Source of the DNA: CAVHIG01 sp963636105
GTDB lineage: Bacteria; Bacillota; Clostridia; Peptostreptococcales; Anaerovoracaceae
Length of the DNA: 36,250 nt
Reading direction: 5' to 3'
NCBI GenBank assembly: GCA_963636105.1
Contig: CAVHIG010000012.1
Coordinates: 1 to 36,250 of the forward strand
Both the position numbers and the translations under genes were made by a program. The notes below the pieces were generated by a model. That model was not told where the DNA came from. It did no database searches and saw only the letters and a program-made list of their open reading frames with translations. Shown in pieces: positions 1 through 7,430 of this stretch. Within the stretch, counting starts at the first letter, position 1. The number at the start of each line of letters is the position of its first letter.

Positions 1-112
1 TAAATACCGGAATAGATATAGCCACGAGGATAGCTATGATCGCAACTACAATGAGGAGCTCCATGAGTGTGAAGCCCTTCTTGCCGCGCTTCTTTGTAAG
101 TGTGTTCAACAT
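1..112 (-). CDS. pilA: Type IV prepilin (PilA-like major pilin), N-terminus only
   Basis: Partial gene: only the first 37 codons are in the window and the rest lies beyond base 1. The start ATG (112-110) follows an AGGAGG site at 126-121. The protein opens with a basic leader (LTKKRGKKG) and a classic class III cleavage site G13/F14 followed by FTLMELLIVVAIIAILVAI, with the conserved Glu at mature position 5 and the hydrophobic alpha-1N segment. Prepilin peptidase is expected to cut after the Gly, methylate Phe1 and hand the subunit to the PilB/PilC assembly machine encoded just upstream. Its place as the last gene after pilC and its own promoter suggest that it is the abundant major subunit; that role is inference because the globular domain is not visible. 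Confidence 0.93.
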   Translation of the reverse strand, partial: MLNTLTKKRGKKGFTLMELLIVVAIIAILVAISIPVF

Positions 113-164
113 TTTGTTTTCCTCCTATTTTATTACGTAATATAGTTGGGGTGTGTATTTATAT

Positions 165-182
165 AAAAGCCGGAGGGCTTTT
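165..182 (-). promoter_or_regulatory. Stem-loop in the pilA 5' leader
   Basis: AAAAGCC pairs with GGCTTTT around a 4-nt loop. It sits between the predicted pilA transcription start (~231) and the Shine-Dalgarno site. It may stabilise the pilA transcript or slow read-through from pilC. The rest of the 113-418 gap holds the pilA promoter and nothing else I can name. Confidence 0.4.
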
Positions 183-237
183 ATACCTAGGTTTTGGATA
201 TTTTTCGCCGGGAATGAAATATTTGCCCTTTTCTTTC

Positions 238-266
238 ATTTTAGAGGCAAGGGCGCAGTTTTTCAA
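238..266 (-). promoter_or_regulatory. Sigma-A promoter for pilA
   Basis: On the minus strand, TTGAAA (266-261), a 17-bp spacer and TAAAAT (243-238) give an almost consensus promoter. The predicted start near 231 leaves a leader of about 120 nt. It lets pilA be expressed apart from, and more strongly than, the machinery genes upstream. Confidence 0.7.
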
Positions 267-418
267 GGTTTTTTTTAGATTTTACTAAAATGTAACATTT
301 CATCCCTTATTGCGTGGCCCGTGCCGCAATTCTTAGAATGTCATTTTACGGCCTTGACCCTGCAGCCTGGCGCGACTGAAGCTTCATAAATTTTCCTTAC
401 TTCGTCATTCTCTTACCG

Positions 419-1624
419 CTATATCCCACTATACATACTAAACATCGGCAGGTATACCGCGAGCAGGATAAATACTACAAATACTGCCAGGAAGCATATG
501 ATGATAGGCTCGAGCAGGCTCGCCGCCTTGTTTGTGAGCAATTCCACTTCGTTGTCATAATACGCGCCGATGACCGTGAGCGTGTCCTCAAGCGAACCTG
601 ACTCCTCGCCGACCGCCGCCATTTCCACAAGAAGATCCGGGAAAATTCCCAGCGTCCGCAGCGTGTCCTGAAGCCTGTAGCCCTGCTCCAGCTGCTCCGC
701 CGCCTTCACAACTCCCATGCCGAGATAATAGTTATTGAGCGAACGCCCCGTGACAGCCATCGCTCTCATGACCGGAATGCCCGCCGTAAGCATGGTCGCA
801 AGCGTATTCGCAAGCTGGCTCGCCGCTCCCATAAGCTGGATTTTCCCCAGAATTGGAAGCCTCAGCCAAATCTTCGTGACCTGATAGCGCCCCTTCTCCG
901 TATGATAGTACACCCTAAAGCCCACTATCAGCGCAACCGCAACGAGTAGGAAGATCCAAAAATAGCTCGCGCAGAAGTTTGATACCGCAATAAGCGCCTT
1001 GGTGATAAACGGCATTTCTATATTCATCGACTGGAAAGTCTCCGTAAATTTCGGAATCGCGACCGCCATGATGACGATTACGACCACGATAGCGACGATG
1101 ATTACAAACACCGGGTAGGTAATCGCCGCGATGAGCTTTGCCCTGATTTTCGAACGCTTGTTGTAATATGCCGCAAGCCGCTCAAACGTCTCCTCGAGCA
1201 TGCCCGACTCCTCGCCGGCCCTGAGAGTTTCCACAAACATCCTCGGAAGCTGCGGACCGCGAAGCTCCAGGCTGTCCGAAAGGCTAAAGCCCGCATTTAC
1301 ATCTTCTGCCGCTTCTGTCAGAATCTTCCGGAGCGTCTTGTCACTCGTTTGCTGCGCCACAAGCTGCACGGTCCTCACAATCGGAAGCCCCGCCGCGAGT
1401 ATTATCGAAAATTGCTGGCATACAAGCGAAAGCTGCTTTTCGCTTACGTCCTTTACCTTCATGCGTTCGAAGAAGCCGGAGGTGTCTGTGATCTGCTTTA
1501 GGCTCTTGACTATGGTGCAACTGTCCTTGAGCTGTATGACCGCGTCGCTTTCGTCCATCGCCTTGATGACGCCGCTTATGTCCGCGCCGCTCTTCGAAAC
1601 GGCCTCGTATTTGTAAGTAATCAT
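419..1624 (-). CDS. pilC: Type IV pilus inner-membrane platform protein PilC (GspF family)
   Basis: The 401-residue protein has the family length and the usual two-repeat GspF layout. Cytoplasmic helical domain 1 spans ~65-165 (QQFSIILAAGLPIVRTVQ), followed by a transmembrane segment (~167-192) and a second one (~215-240). Domain 2 spans ~265-370 (ASQLANTLATMLTAGIPVMRAM), and a last transmembrane helix ends in LPMFSMYSGI. PilC is the membrane platform that couples PilB and PilT ATP hydrolysis to pilin insertion and removal. Its ATG overlaps the pilT stop in an ATGA arrangement, so the two are translationally coupled. Nothing in it is unusual. Confidence 0.95.
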   Translation of the reverse strand: MITYKYEAVSKSGADISGVIKAMDESDAVIQLKDSCTIVKSLKQITDTSGFFERMKVKDVSEKQLSLVCQQFSIILAAGLPIVRTVQLVAQQTSDKTLRKILTEAAEDVNAGFSLSDSLELRGPQLPRMFVETLRAGEESGMLEETFERLAAYYNKRSKIRAKLIAAITYPVFVIIVAIVVVIVIMAVAIPKFTETFQSMNIEMPFITKALIAVSNFCASYFWIFLLVAVALIVGFRVYYHTEKGRYQVTKIWLRLPILGKIQLMGAASQLANTLATMLTAGIPVMRAMAVTGRSLNNYYLGMGVVKAAEQLEQGYRLQDTLRTLGIFPDLLVEMAAVGEESGSLEDTLTVIGAYYDNEVELLTNKAASLLEPIIICFLAVFVVFILLAVYLPMFSMYSGI

Positions 1625-2814
1625 CTTATCATCATCCTATCCTTTGGCGCGGAGGTCCTCATGCCGAGCGCGCTCTTTACATAATCTACGTCGTGTGCCG
1701 CGGAAACGGCGGTGTCTGCGGTGATGTCGCCGTTTCTCGCAAGACGCGTGAGTGTGTTGTCCATGGTAATATTTCCCTCATTTGCCGATGTCGTGATGGC
1801 ATTTATTATTTGAGGGGTCTTGGCCTCGCGTATGAGATTTTTGATGGCGCTGTTTGTCTTCATTATCTCGCAGGCGAGGACTCTGCCCTTTCCGGAGGCT
1901 CTCGGCAGGAGCTGCTGCGCTATGACTGCCTGAAGCGTCATGGAGAGCTGGAGTCTAATCTGCTGCTGCTTTTCGCCCGGAAAGACGTTTACTATTCTGT
2001 CGATGGTATTTGCGGCCGAGTTTGTGTGCAGTGTCGCAAATACGAGGTGTCCTGTCTCGGCGGCGGTGAGCGCGGTCTCTATGGTGTCGAGGCTGCGCAT
2101 TTCGCCTATGAGTATGATGTCCGGGTCCTCACGGAGTATGGCCTTGAGGCCGGATTCGTAGCTGTTTGTGTCTATGCCGATTTCTCGTTGATTTATGGTG
2201 CACTTGTCCGGCACGTATACGTACTCGATAGGGTCTTCGAGTGTGATTATGTGGTGCCGCCTTGTGTGATTTACTTTGTCTATGAGGGAGGCCAGTGTGG
2301 TGGACTTGCCGCTGCCTGTCTCGCCCGTGACTATGACTATGCCGCGCTTGAAGTCGGCAAAGGTAGGCACGACATTTGGCAGTCCCAGCGTGGATATCTC
2401 CGGTATTTTGTCATTTAGTATACGGATCGCGCTCGAAAGGCTGCCTTGCTGGCGAAAGACGTTGAGTCTGCAGCGCAGGCCCGCATAGGTGCCGGCGAAG
2501 TCGACCTCGCCCGCGCTTTCAAGCTCCGCGAATCTGTCGCCCAAAAGCTCCCTCGCGTACGCCTCGCAGGTCTCGCGGGTCATTATCTGACTTTCTCCGG
2601 CTGCTGAACTTCCGGACTGACTGGCTGAAGCCGCTCCTACGGCCGAATTGAAATTTCCGGCTGCTGAACTTCCTGACTGACTGAATTCCCCGGCCGGCTC
2701 CTCAAAGTCCACAAGCTCGCCGTCTACCCTTATTCTGATAGGCAAGCCGCATACGATATGTATGTCCGACGCCCGCCGCTCCTTTGCGGTAAGTATAAGT
2801 TTTTCAATATTCAT
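1621..2814 (-). CDS. pilT: Type IV pilus retraction ATPase PilT, with a repeat-encoded insert
   Basis: A PilT/GspE-family hexameric ATPase that powers pilus retraction and twitching. It shows the N-terminal RASDIHI segment, Walker A GETGSGKST, Asp-box acidic residues, Walker B DIILIGEMRSLDTI, the His box HLVFATLHTNSA, and the PilT-specific C-terminal motif TNSAIKNLIREAKT (the AIRNLIRE retraction motif). I place the start at ATG 2814, ten bases from an AGAAGGA site; an upstream GTG at 2820 is only four bases away. The family is usually about 350 residues. The extra length is a Ser/Gly/Ala-rich stretch at ~44-78 in which SQSGSSAAG occurs twice, inside the N-terminal PAS-like domain, where pilT genes normally have a short loop. 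It lies between pilB and pilC. Confidence 0.93.
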   Translation of the reverse strand: MNIEKLILTAKERRASDIHIVCGLPIRIRVDGELVDFEEPAGEFSQSGSSAAGNFNSAVGAASASQSGSSAAGESQIMTRETCEAYARELLGDRFAELESAGEVDFAGTYAGLRCRLNVFRQQGSLSSAIRILNDKIPEISTLGLPNVVPTFADFKRGIVIVTGETGSGKSTTLASLIDKVNHTRRHHIITLEDPIEYVYVPDKCTINQREIGIDTNSYESGLKAILREDPDIILIGEMRSLDTIETALTAAETGHLVFATLHTNSAANTIDRIVNVFPGEKQQQIRLQLSMTLQAVIAQQLLPRASGKGRVLACEIMKTNSAIKNLIREAKTPQIINAITTSANEGNITMDNTLTRLARNGDITADTAVSAAHDVDYVKSALGMRTSAPKDRMMIR

Positions 2815-2922
2815 AGTCACTGTTTCCTTCTCTTATTAGACGTATTTGTCCTTACTTCGGTTCCGCTTCTTTTATGTTGTTATGTTGTATCAAGTATTTT
2901 TGTTTGATTTTTCGACCGGAAA

Positions 2923-3076
2923 TACATTTTTGCGGACTGTTTTGGCCCTGTTTTGCTGTTTTGAGCAGTTTTCCAAGCGAAAAAATGTATTTTCTTTCAC
3001 ATTTTCAGCAGAAAGTACATTTTTGGCGACTCAAAAATGTATTTGTCATTAAAATTCCGGTCAAACATACATTTTT
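2923..3076. repeat. Five alternating TACATTTTT repeats between pilB and pilT
   Basis: The nonamer TACATTTTT occurs at 2923-2931, 3016-3024 and 3068-3076, and its reverse complement at 2981-2989 and 3033-3041, so the orientation strictly alternates. The 3016-3041 pair can form a 9-bp stem with an 8-nt loop. Flanks are partly shared (GAAA-TACATTTTTG-GACT). The remainder of the 2815-3265 gap holds the paired palindromes at 3111-3195 and no gene. Confidence 0.75.
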
Positions 3077-3110
3077 GCAATCCACATAACTTGTACGCTC
3101 ATATGCGGTG

Positions 3111-3195
3111 GCTTTTCGCTCGAGGCGAAAAGCTTCCTTTCAGTCCTACCAGCTTGCCATTCTCTATATGTGGCTTTTCGCCCGAGGCGAAAAGC
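3111..3195. repeat. Paired REP-like palindromes downstream of pilB
   Basis: Two 23-bp palindromes, GCTTTTCGCT-CGA-GGCGAAAAGC-like (3111-3133 and 3173-3195), are separated by 39 bp. Arms are 10 bp. The same two-palindrome unit with the same spacing and a related spacer recurs at 5334-5418. Confidence 0.8.
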
Positions 3196-3265
3196 TTCCT
3201 TTCTCTGACTGCGAATCGCGCCCTCTCGTACTGCGAACTGCTTGCAGCTCCATGCACGGCTCACA

Positions 3266-5155
3266 TTATTCATCCGTCGTATGCAATATTCTGGTCGCTT
3301 CTTCCACTGTTGTAATGCCGTCGAGCACCAGTCGCTTACAGTCATCCAGCATCGGTTTGAAGCCGGAGCGCTTTACCGCGTCTACAAGCTCCTCGTGCGG
3401 GGCATTGCCGCGGATTTTGTTTTTGATTTCTGTATTCAGAACAAGTATTTCAAATACTGCTGTCCTTCCTCTGTATCCTGTATGCAGGCATTCTGAGCAG
3501 CCCGCACCTTTGTATAGCGTGATTCCAGTATCTTCCTCTCCTGCCAGTCCGGCTCCATTATTCAAGCCCAATCTGGCGGCTGCAGTCATCTGTCTATCAC
3601 TGCCATTTGAGCCAGCTTGACTATTTTCTGCTGCCAGTCCAGCTCCATTATTCAAGCCAGCCGCGCCATCCGAGCCAAGCCCGCCGGTCTTTCCATTCAA
3701 AGCAGCTGCCCTATCCGAGCCAGCCGCCGGCACATCTATTCCAAGCAGCCGCAGTTCATCCTCGCTTGCCTTATAGGCTTTGCGACAATGCGGGCAGATT
3801 CTCCGCACAAGCCTTTGCGCGATGATGCCCTTGAGAGCACTCGCCACAAGATACGGCTCCACACCGATATCCATGAGTCTGTCGATCGTGGCTACGGCGC
3901 TGTTTGTATGAATGGTCGAGAGCACGAGATGGCCGGTAATCGCCGATCTCACCGCGATCTCCGCCGTTTCCGCATCTCGAATCTCACCTACTGAAATGAT
4001 ATCCGGGTCCTGACGCAATATGGAGCGCAGCCCGTAGGCAAAGGTCATGCCGGTCTTTTCGTTTATCTGGACCTGGTTGACACCGGAGATTTCGTATTCG
4101 ATAGGATCCTCGAGGGTGACGAGGTTTACGGACTCGGTGTTTAGGTCGGAAATCATCGTGTACATTGTGGTGGACTTGCCGCTGCCCGTCGGGCCTACGA
4201 TGAGGATGATGCCGTTTGCGTTTCTGATGAGGTCCTTGTAGAGCGTGAGGTGCTCGCCTTCAAGGCCGATGCCCTTGCTCGTCATGAGCGTTTCGGATTT
4301 TTCGAGGAAACGTATTACGATTTTTTCGCCGTATTTTGTCGGCAGGGTCGAGATACGCAGGTCGATGTCCTTTTGGCTTATGCGGATGCTGGCGCGGCCG
4401 TCTTGCGGCATTCTGCGCTCGGCGATGTCCATTTCGCCCATGATTTTGACACGGGAGATGATGGAGCTTTGAAGGTTTTTCGGCACTGTGAGTATGGTGT
4501 GGAGGACGCCGTCTATACGCATGCGCACTACGAGGCCGTCCTCGCGCGGTTCCATGTGAATGTCGCTGGCATGCTCGGCCGCGGCGCGCTCGATTATTGA
4601 GTTTACTAGCCTGATGGCCGGTGCCGCCTGGACGCTGTCTTCTTCCGCATCGCGTCTTGCGGTCTCCTCTGCCTCGTCCCTTGCGCCGATTGAGCGGGAA
4701 AGCTCGTCGATTGCGCGGCTTACGCCCTCGCTTCCGTAGAGGGTGACAACGGTACGTTCTACGGCTTTTTGTGTGGCGATCATTGGGATGATGCGTTTTT
4801 TGGAGGCCGAGCGTATCTCCTCTATGGCGACGAAGTTTAGCGGGTCTGCCATGGCAAGGTAGAGTGTGTCGCCGATGAGCTTGACCGGCACGACGCTATG
4901 CTTTTTCGCGAGGTTTTTCGGTACCACCTGCGTGAGCTCTGTCGGTATGTTTACTTTCGTAAGGTCGATGAATTCTACGCCGAGCTGCAGGCGGAGCACG
5001 TCGATGAGCTGAGCTTCCGTTATTGTGTTTTTGTCTATGAGGAATTCGCCAAGTCGCTTTCCCTCTGCTTTTGCGTCTTTTAGCGCCTTGTCAAGCTGCG
5101 CTTCTGTAATCATTCCTGCCGAGAGAAGTATCTCTCCAAGTCGTTTGTATGCCAT
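3266..5155 (-). CDS. pilB: Type IV pilus extension ATPase PilB (GspE family) with MshEN-like N-terminus
   Basis: A 629-residue assembly motor that drives pilin polymerisation through PilC. The N-terminus (~5-58) holds two tandem RLGxxL(L/I) motifs starting at R5 and R34, each ending ~24 residues on, which match the MshEN c-di-GMP-binding module. The ATPase core has Walker A GPTGSGKSTT, Walker B DPDIISVGEIRDAET and the His box GHLVLSTIHTNSA. A four-Cys zinc site is split: CPHC near 457 and CSEC near 553. Between the two Cys pairs sits a Gly/Asn/Ala-rich insert (~466-545) encoded by imperfect DNA repeats (GLNNGAGLA occurs twice), which explains why the protein is longer than the usual ~560 residues. 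The ATG at 5155 follows AAAGGC. The gene lies between minor pilin genes and pilT. Confidence 0.94.
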   Translation of the reverse strand: MAYKRLGEILLSAGMITEAQLDKALKDAKAEGKRLGEFLIDKNTITEAQLIDVLRLQLGVEFIDLTKVNIPTELTQVVPKNLAKKHSVVPVKLIGDTLYLAMADPLNFVAIEEIRSASKKRIIPMIATQKAVERTVVTLYGSEGVSRAIDELSRSIGARDEAEETARRDAEEDSVQAAPAIRLVNSIIERAAAEHASDIHMEPREDGLVVRMRIDGVLHTILTVPKNLQSSIISRVKIMGEMDIAERRMPQDGRASIRISQKDIDLRISTLPTKYGEKIVIRFLEKSETLMTSKGIGLEGEHLTLYKDLIRNANGIILIVGPTGSGKSTTMYTMISDLNTESVNLVTLEDPIEYEISGVNQVQINEKTGMTFAYGLRSILRQDPDIISVGEIRDAETAEIAVRSAITGHLVLSTIHTNSAVATIDRLMDIGVEPYLVASALKGIIAQRLVRRICPHCRKAYKASEDELRLLGIDVPAAGSDRAAALNGKTGGLGSDGAAGLNNGAGLAAENSQAGSNGSDRQMTAAARLGLNNGAGLAGEEDTGITLYKGAGCSECLHTGYRGRTAVFEILVLNTEIKNKIRGNAPHEELVDAVKRSGFKPMLDDCKRLVLDGITTVEEATRILHTTDE

Positions 5156-5168
5156 TTTTTGCCTTTCT

Positions 5169-5340
5169 GTGCTTTATTTGTGTCCTGTGTGTCTTGTTTG
5201 CGACCGAGTGCCTGTATTTGTGTCCTGTGCGTTTTGTCTGCGACCGTCTGCCTGCTTTTGTGTCCTGTGCGTTTTGTCGGCGACCGTCTGCCTGTATTTG
5301 TGTCCTGTGCGTTTTGTCTGCGACCGAGTGCCTGCTTTTC
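5169..5340. repeat. 40-bp tandem repeat, four copies plus a partial one, upstream of pilB
   Basis: Units begin at 5169, 5209, 5249 and 5289, each containing TTTGTGTCCTGTG, GTTTTGTC and GCGACCG; unit 1 is diverged. A truncated fifth unit at 5329 runs straight into the palindrome at 5334. There are no spacers, so it is not a CRISPR. It fills almost the whole gap between the minor pilin stop (5450) and the pilB start (5155), so it must be transcribed in the operon mRNA. Confidence 0.88.
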
Positions 5341-5418
5341 GCCGCAGGCGAAAAGCTTCATCTCATTTCGTCCAGTTTGTCGTTCTTTATGTGGGGCTTT
5401 TCGCCACAGGCGAAAAGC
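5334..5418. repeat. Paired REP-like palindromes upstream of pilB
   Basis: Copies at 5334-5356 (GCTTTTCGCC-GCA-GGCGAAAAGC) and 5396-5418 (GCTTTTCGCC-ACA-GGCGAAAAGC) have perfect 10-bp arms. Spacing equals that of the pair at 3111-3195, so the duplicated unit is the two-hairpin element, not a single hairpin. Confidence 0.82.
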
Positions 5419-5449
5419 TACCTTCTACCAACCGCCAGCAGCCCCTGCC

Positions 5450-6049
5450 TCACTCCACTACCGTCCTGAATGTAAAGCTGCAATCCTTGACCAGACTTCC
5501 GTCGTCGTTTTTCAGCTTATAAGATCCAGTGAAGGTCTTTGCGGTACCGTCATAAGTCATCTCAAAGTCAGATGCTTTTATGTCGTCATACGCGCCGGTA
5601 TTTACAAGCAGTGCGCCGGTCGTATCCGCACTATCTTTAAATATATAGACATATCCGTCCTTTGTGTCTATCCATCCCCCTGCGGAAACGGCGCCGTACT
5701 GCTGATTTGTAAAGTGCACTTTGTCTGATTCGCTTGAAGCACCGGAACCACCAGAGCTTGAACCGCCAGTTGTTCCGCTGCCTGAGCTGCCCCCAGAACC
5801 GGTCCCAGTATCTACATCACTTGCAAAACGCAGCACATCTGAAAGAGCCGCATTTATCGTATCCGCAAGAATCTCGCTGTTTGAGGTGAAGAGCGACTGC
5901 TTATATACCTTCATTGCGACAGAAAGACCGGAAGATAATGCTACTGCAAGCAACGCGATTATCAAAACTGAAACTATAGCTTCGGTAAGTGTGTAGCCAA
6001 GCCTGCTTTTCAGCTTTCCAAAGCTTCGTCCTCTTTTTATATCTGGCAT
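5450..6049 (-). CDS. Minor prepilin / pseudopilin with a Gly-Ser linker
   Basis: A 199-residue membrane-anchored pilus subunit. It has a basic leader, a class III site G18/Y19 followed by YTLTEAIVSVLIIALLAVAL with Glu at mature position 5, and one hydrophobic helix. A Gly/Ser/Thr-rich linker (~80-107) joins the N-terminal helix to a small beta-rich C-terminal domain that carries aromatic and Asp residues. The ATG at 6049 follows GGGAGG. It is probably a GspI/GspJ-like or PilV/W-like minor subunit in the pilus-initiation or tip complex, inferred from its position between other minor pilins and pilB. The particular minor-pilin class cannot be settled from sequence alone. A REP-like palindrome lies just past its stop codon. 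Confidence 0.85.
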   Translation of the reverse strand: MPDIKRGRSFGKLKSRLGYTLTEAIVSVLIIALLAVALSSGLSVAMKVYKQSLFTSNSEILADTINAALSDVLRFASDVDTGTGSGGSSGSGTTGGSSSGGSGASSESDKVHFTNQQYGAVSAGGWIDTKDGYVYIFKDSADTTGALLVNTGAYDDIKASDFEMTYDGTAKTFTGSYKLKNDDGSLVKDCSFTFRTVVE

Positions 6050-6106
6050 ATATGCATCCCTCCCTTCTTATATGCTAATCATTCTATGTAATCTATGTGT
6101 AATGAA

Positions 6107-6129
6107 GCTTTTCGCCCGAGGCGAAAAGC
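6107..6129. repeat. REP-like palindrome between two minor pilin genes
   Basis: GCTTTTCGCC-CGA-GGCGAAAAGC, a single copy with perfect 10-bp arms. It lies ten bases downstream of the stop of the 6140-6589 gene. Same family as the copies at 3111-3195 and 5334-5418. Confidence 0.82.
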
Positions 6130-6139
6130 AACTGCACAC

Positions 6140-6589
6140 TCAATTCGCTTTCTTATACGACAGCAGCTTGCCATTTTCTGTGCCGAAGTATTTTATGTCT
6201 ACAGTCGCAACTGTTGTGGTGCCGGACATTATAGTCAGCTCGCCGGTTGGTGAAGTATATTCCGAAGTCATGCTTTCTGCCGCTTCCATATCTGCAGCGT
6301 AGGCCTTGTCGGCCTCCATTATCTTCTTATTCGCAGTCGCCGCAGCTGCGGCCGCCGACAAAAGCATAACTGAGGCGAGCGCCACTATAAGTATGGCCGC
6401 GATCGTCTCCACAAGTGTGTCGCCTGCGCGTCCGCGCAATTTCTGTAAAGCACGTCTTCCGGAAAACCTGCTGCAGGAGCAGTCACCAGAAAGCTCTTCT
6501 TGAATGTATTTGCAAGGAGGCTTTCTATCGGCCCTATGTCCCGAATCACTCTTATCTATATGGAAATTTAAAAAATTAAATGCTTGCAT
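6140..6589 (-). CDS. Minor prepilin / pseudopilin with an unusually long leader
   Basis: A pseudopilin of 149 residues if it starts at ATG 6589, which has a GGAG site six bases upstream. A GTG at 6688, overlapping the upstream gene, would give 182 residues but has poor spacing. The processing site is G56/D57, followed by DTLVETIAAILIVALASVML with Glu at mature position 5. An Ala-rich helix (~76-85) precedes a compact C-terminal domain of about 70 residues. Asp instead of Phe at mature position 1 is typical of some minor pilins. It is probably a GspI-like subunit of the tip or initiation complex, inferred from neighbours. The 56-residue leader, with three Cys residues, is much longer than the usual 6-20 residues and may mean the true start is internal at a weak codon. 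Confidence 0.75.
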   Translation of the reverse strand: MQAFNFLNFHIDKSDSGHRADRKPPCKYIQEELSGDCSCSRFSGRRALQKLRGRAGDTLVETIAAILIVALASVMLLSAAAAAATANKKIMEADKAYAADMEAAESMTSEYTSPTGELTIMSGTTTVATVDIKYFGTENGKLLSYKKAN

Positions 6590-6674
6590 AAAAATCTCCA
6601 TTCCGCCGTTTTGCCCGCTCAAATTATTGTGAAAATCTCTCCCTGTCAAAATTGGAGTGAATAAAAAGCGATTC

Positions 6675-7406
6675 TTATTGCGCATCACCTTTCTGGATAG
6701 TGCCCTCTGGCCAGGTGACTGTGAGGGTTGTAGTGGTGACGGTGTAATCGTAATAAGTCACCCATGCTTTTCCATTCCAAGTAGCACCAAAGCGCATTCC
6801 TTCATGTACATCTCCATTTTCATGTTCAACATCAATACTGGATAACTTATCATCCGCATTGATGTACAACGACATTGTATATGATGAACCGCCTTCAGTT
6901 GTGGATTTTATTATACATTCTAAGTCATACTTTTTTGTATCATTCGCAAACATCTCAACGTCTACAGTAGTGGTGACATCGGAAAGCTTGTCCTCATTTA
7001 CATTTAGCGTGTATTTTGCTTTGTATGAATCAGCAGTACCGCCCTTGCATATTCCAAAAGCAGAATTTGTGATAAATTCATTTATATATACACCTGTAGC
7101 GCAAGACTCCGTCAAACTCCATTCATGCGGCCCGCTATCAGCGTGAGACTTGCCGCAGGTATATTTCCAATTCTCCTGCTCAGCCTTGAATGTCATCCCA
7201 GCAAGATTCTCCCGAAGCAGCTGAGCGGCAGAACTGGCTGCGAGGTAGGCCTTTTGCTCGTCATAGCGTTTTTCTATCCTGCTTGCATTCATACCGGCTG
7301 CCGAGACTATGACTGCTGAAACCAGCATGCATACGATGAAGAAGAGGAGCGCAATTACCATCACTGCGCCGTTTTCGCTATTTAGTTTTCTACGCAGCTT
7401 TTTCAT
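6675..7406 (-). CDS. PilX-like pilus assembly protein (membrane-anchored, N-terminal prepilin-like helix)
   Basis: About 243 residues. The start ATG 7406 is chosen because AAGGAG lies nine bases upstream; ATG 7430 would add eight residues. The N-terminus reads NSENGAVMVIALLFFIVCMLVSAVIVSAAG, one hydrophobic helix preceded by G-A and lacking the Glu5 of true prepilins, followed by an amphipathic stretch (MNASRIEKRYDEQKAYLAASSAAQLL) like that of PilX/TadE-type anchored subunits. The rest is predicted extracytoplasmic and beta-rich, with three Cys residues that could form a disulfide. It follows the giant prepilin gene and precedes two pseudopilin genes, so a role in the minor-pilin complex is likely. 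The family name is my best match, not certain. Confidence 0.65.
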   Translation of the reverse strand: MKKLRRKLNSENGAVMVIALLFFIVCMLVSAVIVSAAGMNASRIEKRYDEQKAYLAASSAAQLLRENLAGMTFKAEQENWKYTCGKSHADSGPHEWSLTESCATGVYINEFITNSAFGICKGGTADSYKAKYTLNVNEDKLSDVTTTVDVEMFANDTKKYDLECIIKSTTEGGSSYTMSLYINADDKLSSIDVEHENGDVHEGMRFGATWNGKAWVTYYDYTVTTTTLTVTWPEGTIQKGDAQ

Positions 7407-7430
7407 GTCCATCTGCTCCTTATCTTTCAT

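Noticed and set aside
113..231. c-di-GMP (GEMM) riboswitch in the pilA leader
   Set aside because: A GCC-CTCC-GGC segment is reminiscent, but the GNRA-type loop and the receptor helix of the aptamer are missing.
5169..5340. CRISPR array
   Set aside because: Units are directly abutting with no unique spacers and there are no cas genes.
5110..5361. Minus-strand 83-codon frame covering the 40-bp tandem repeat
   Set aside because: Its content is the repeat itself, it overlaps the pilB start, and it has no ribosome site; 40 bp is not a multiple of three.
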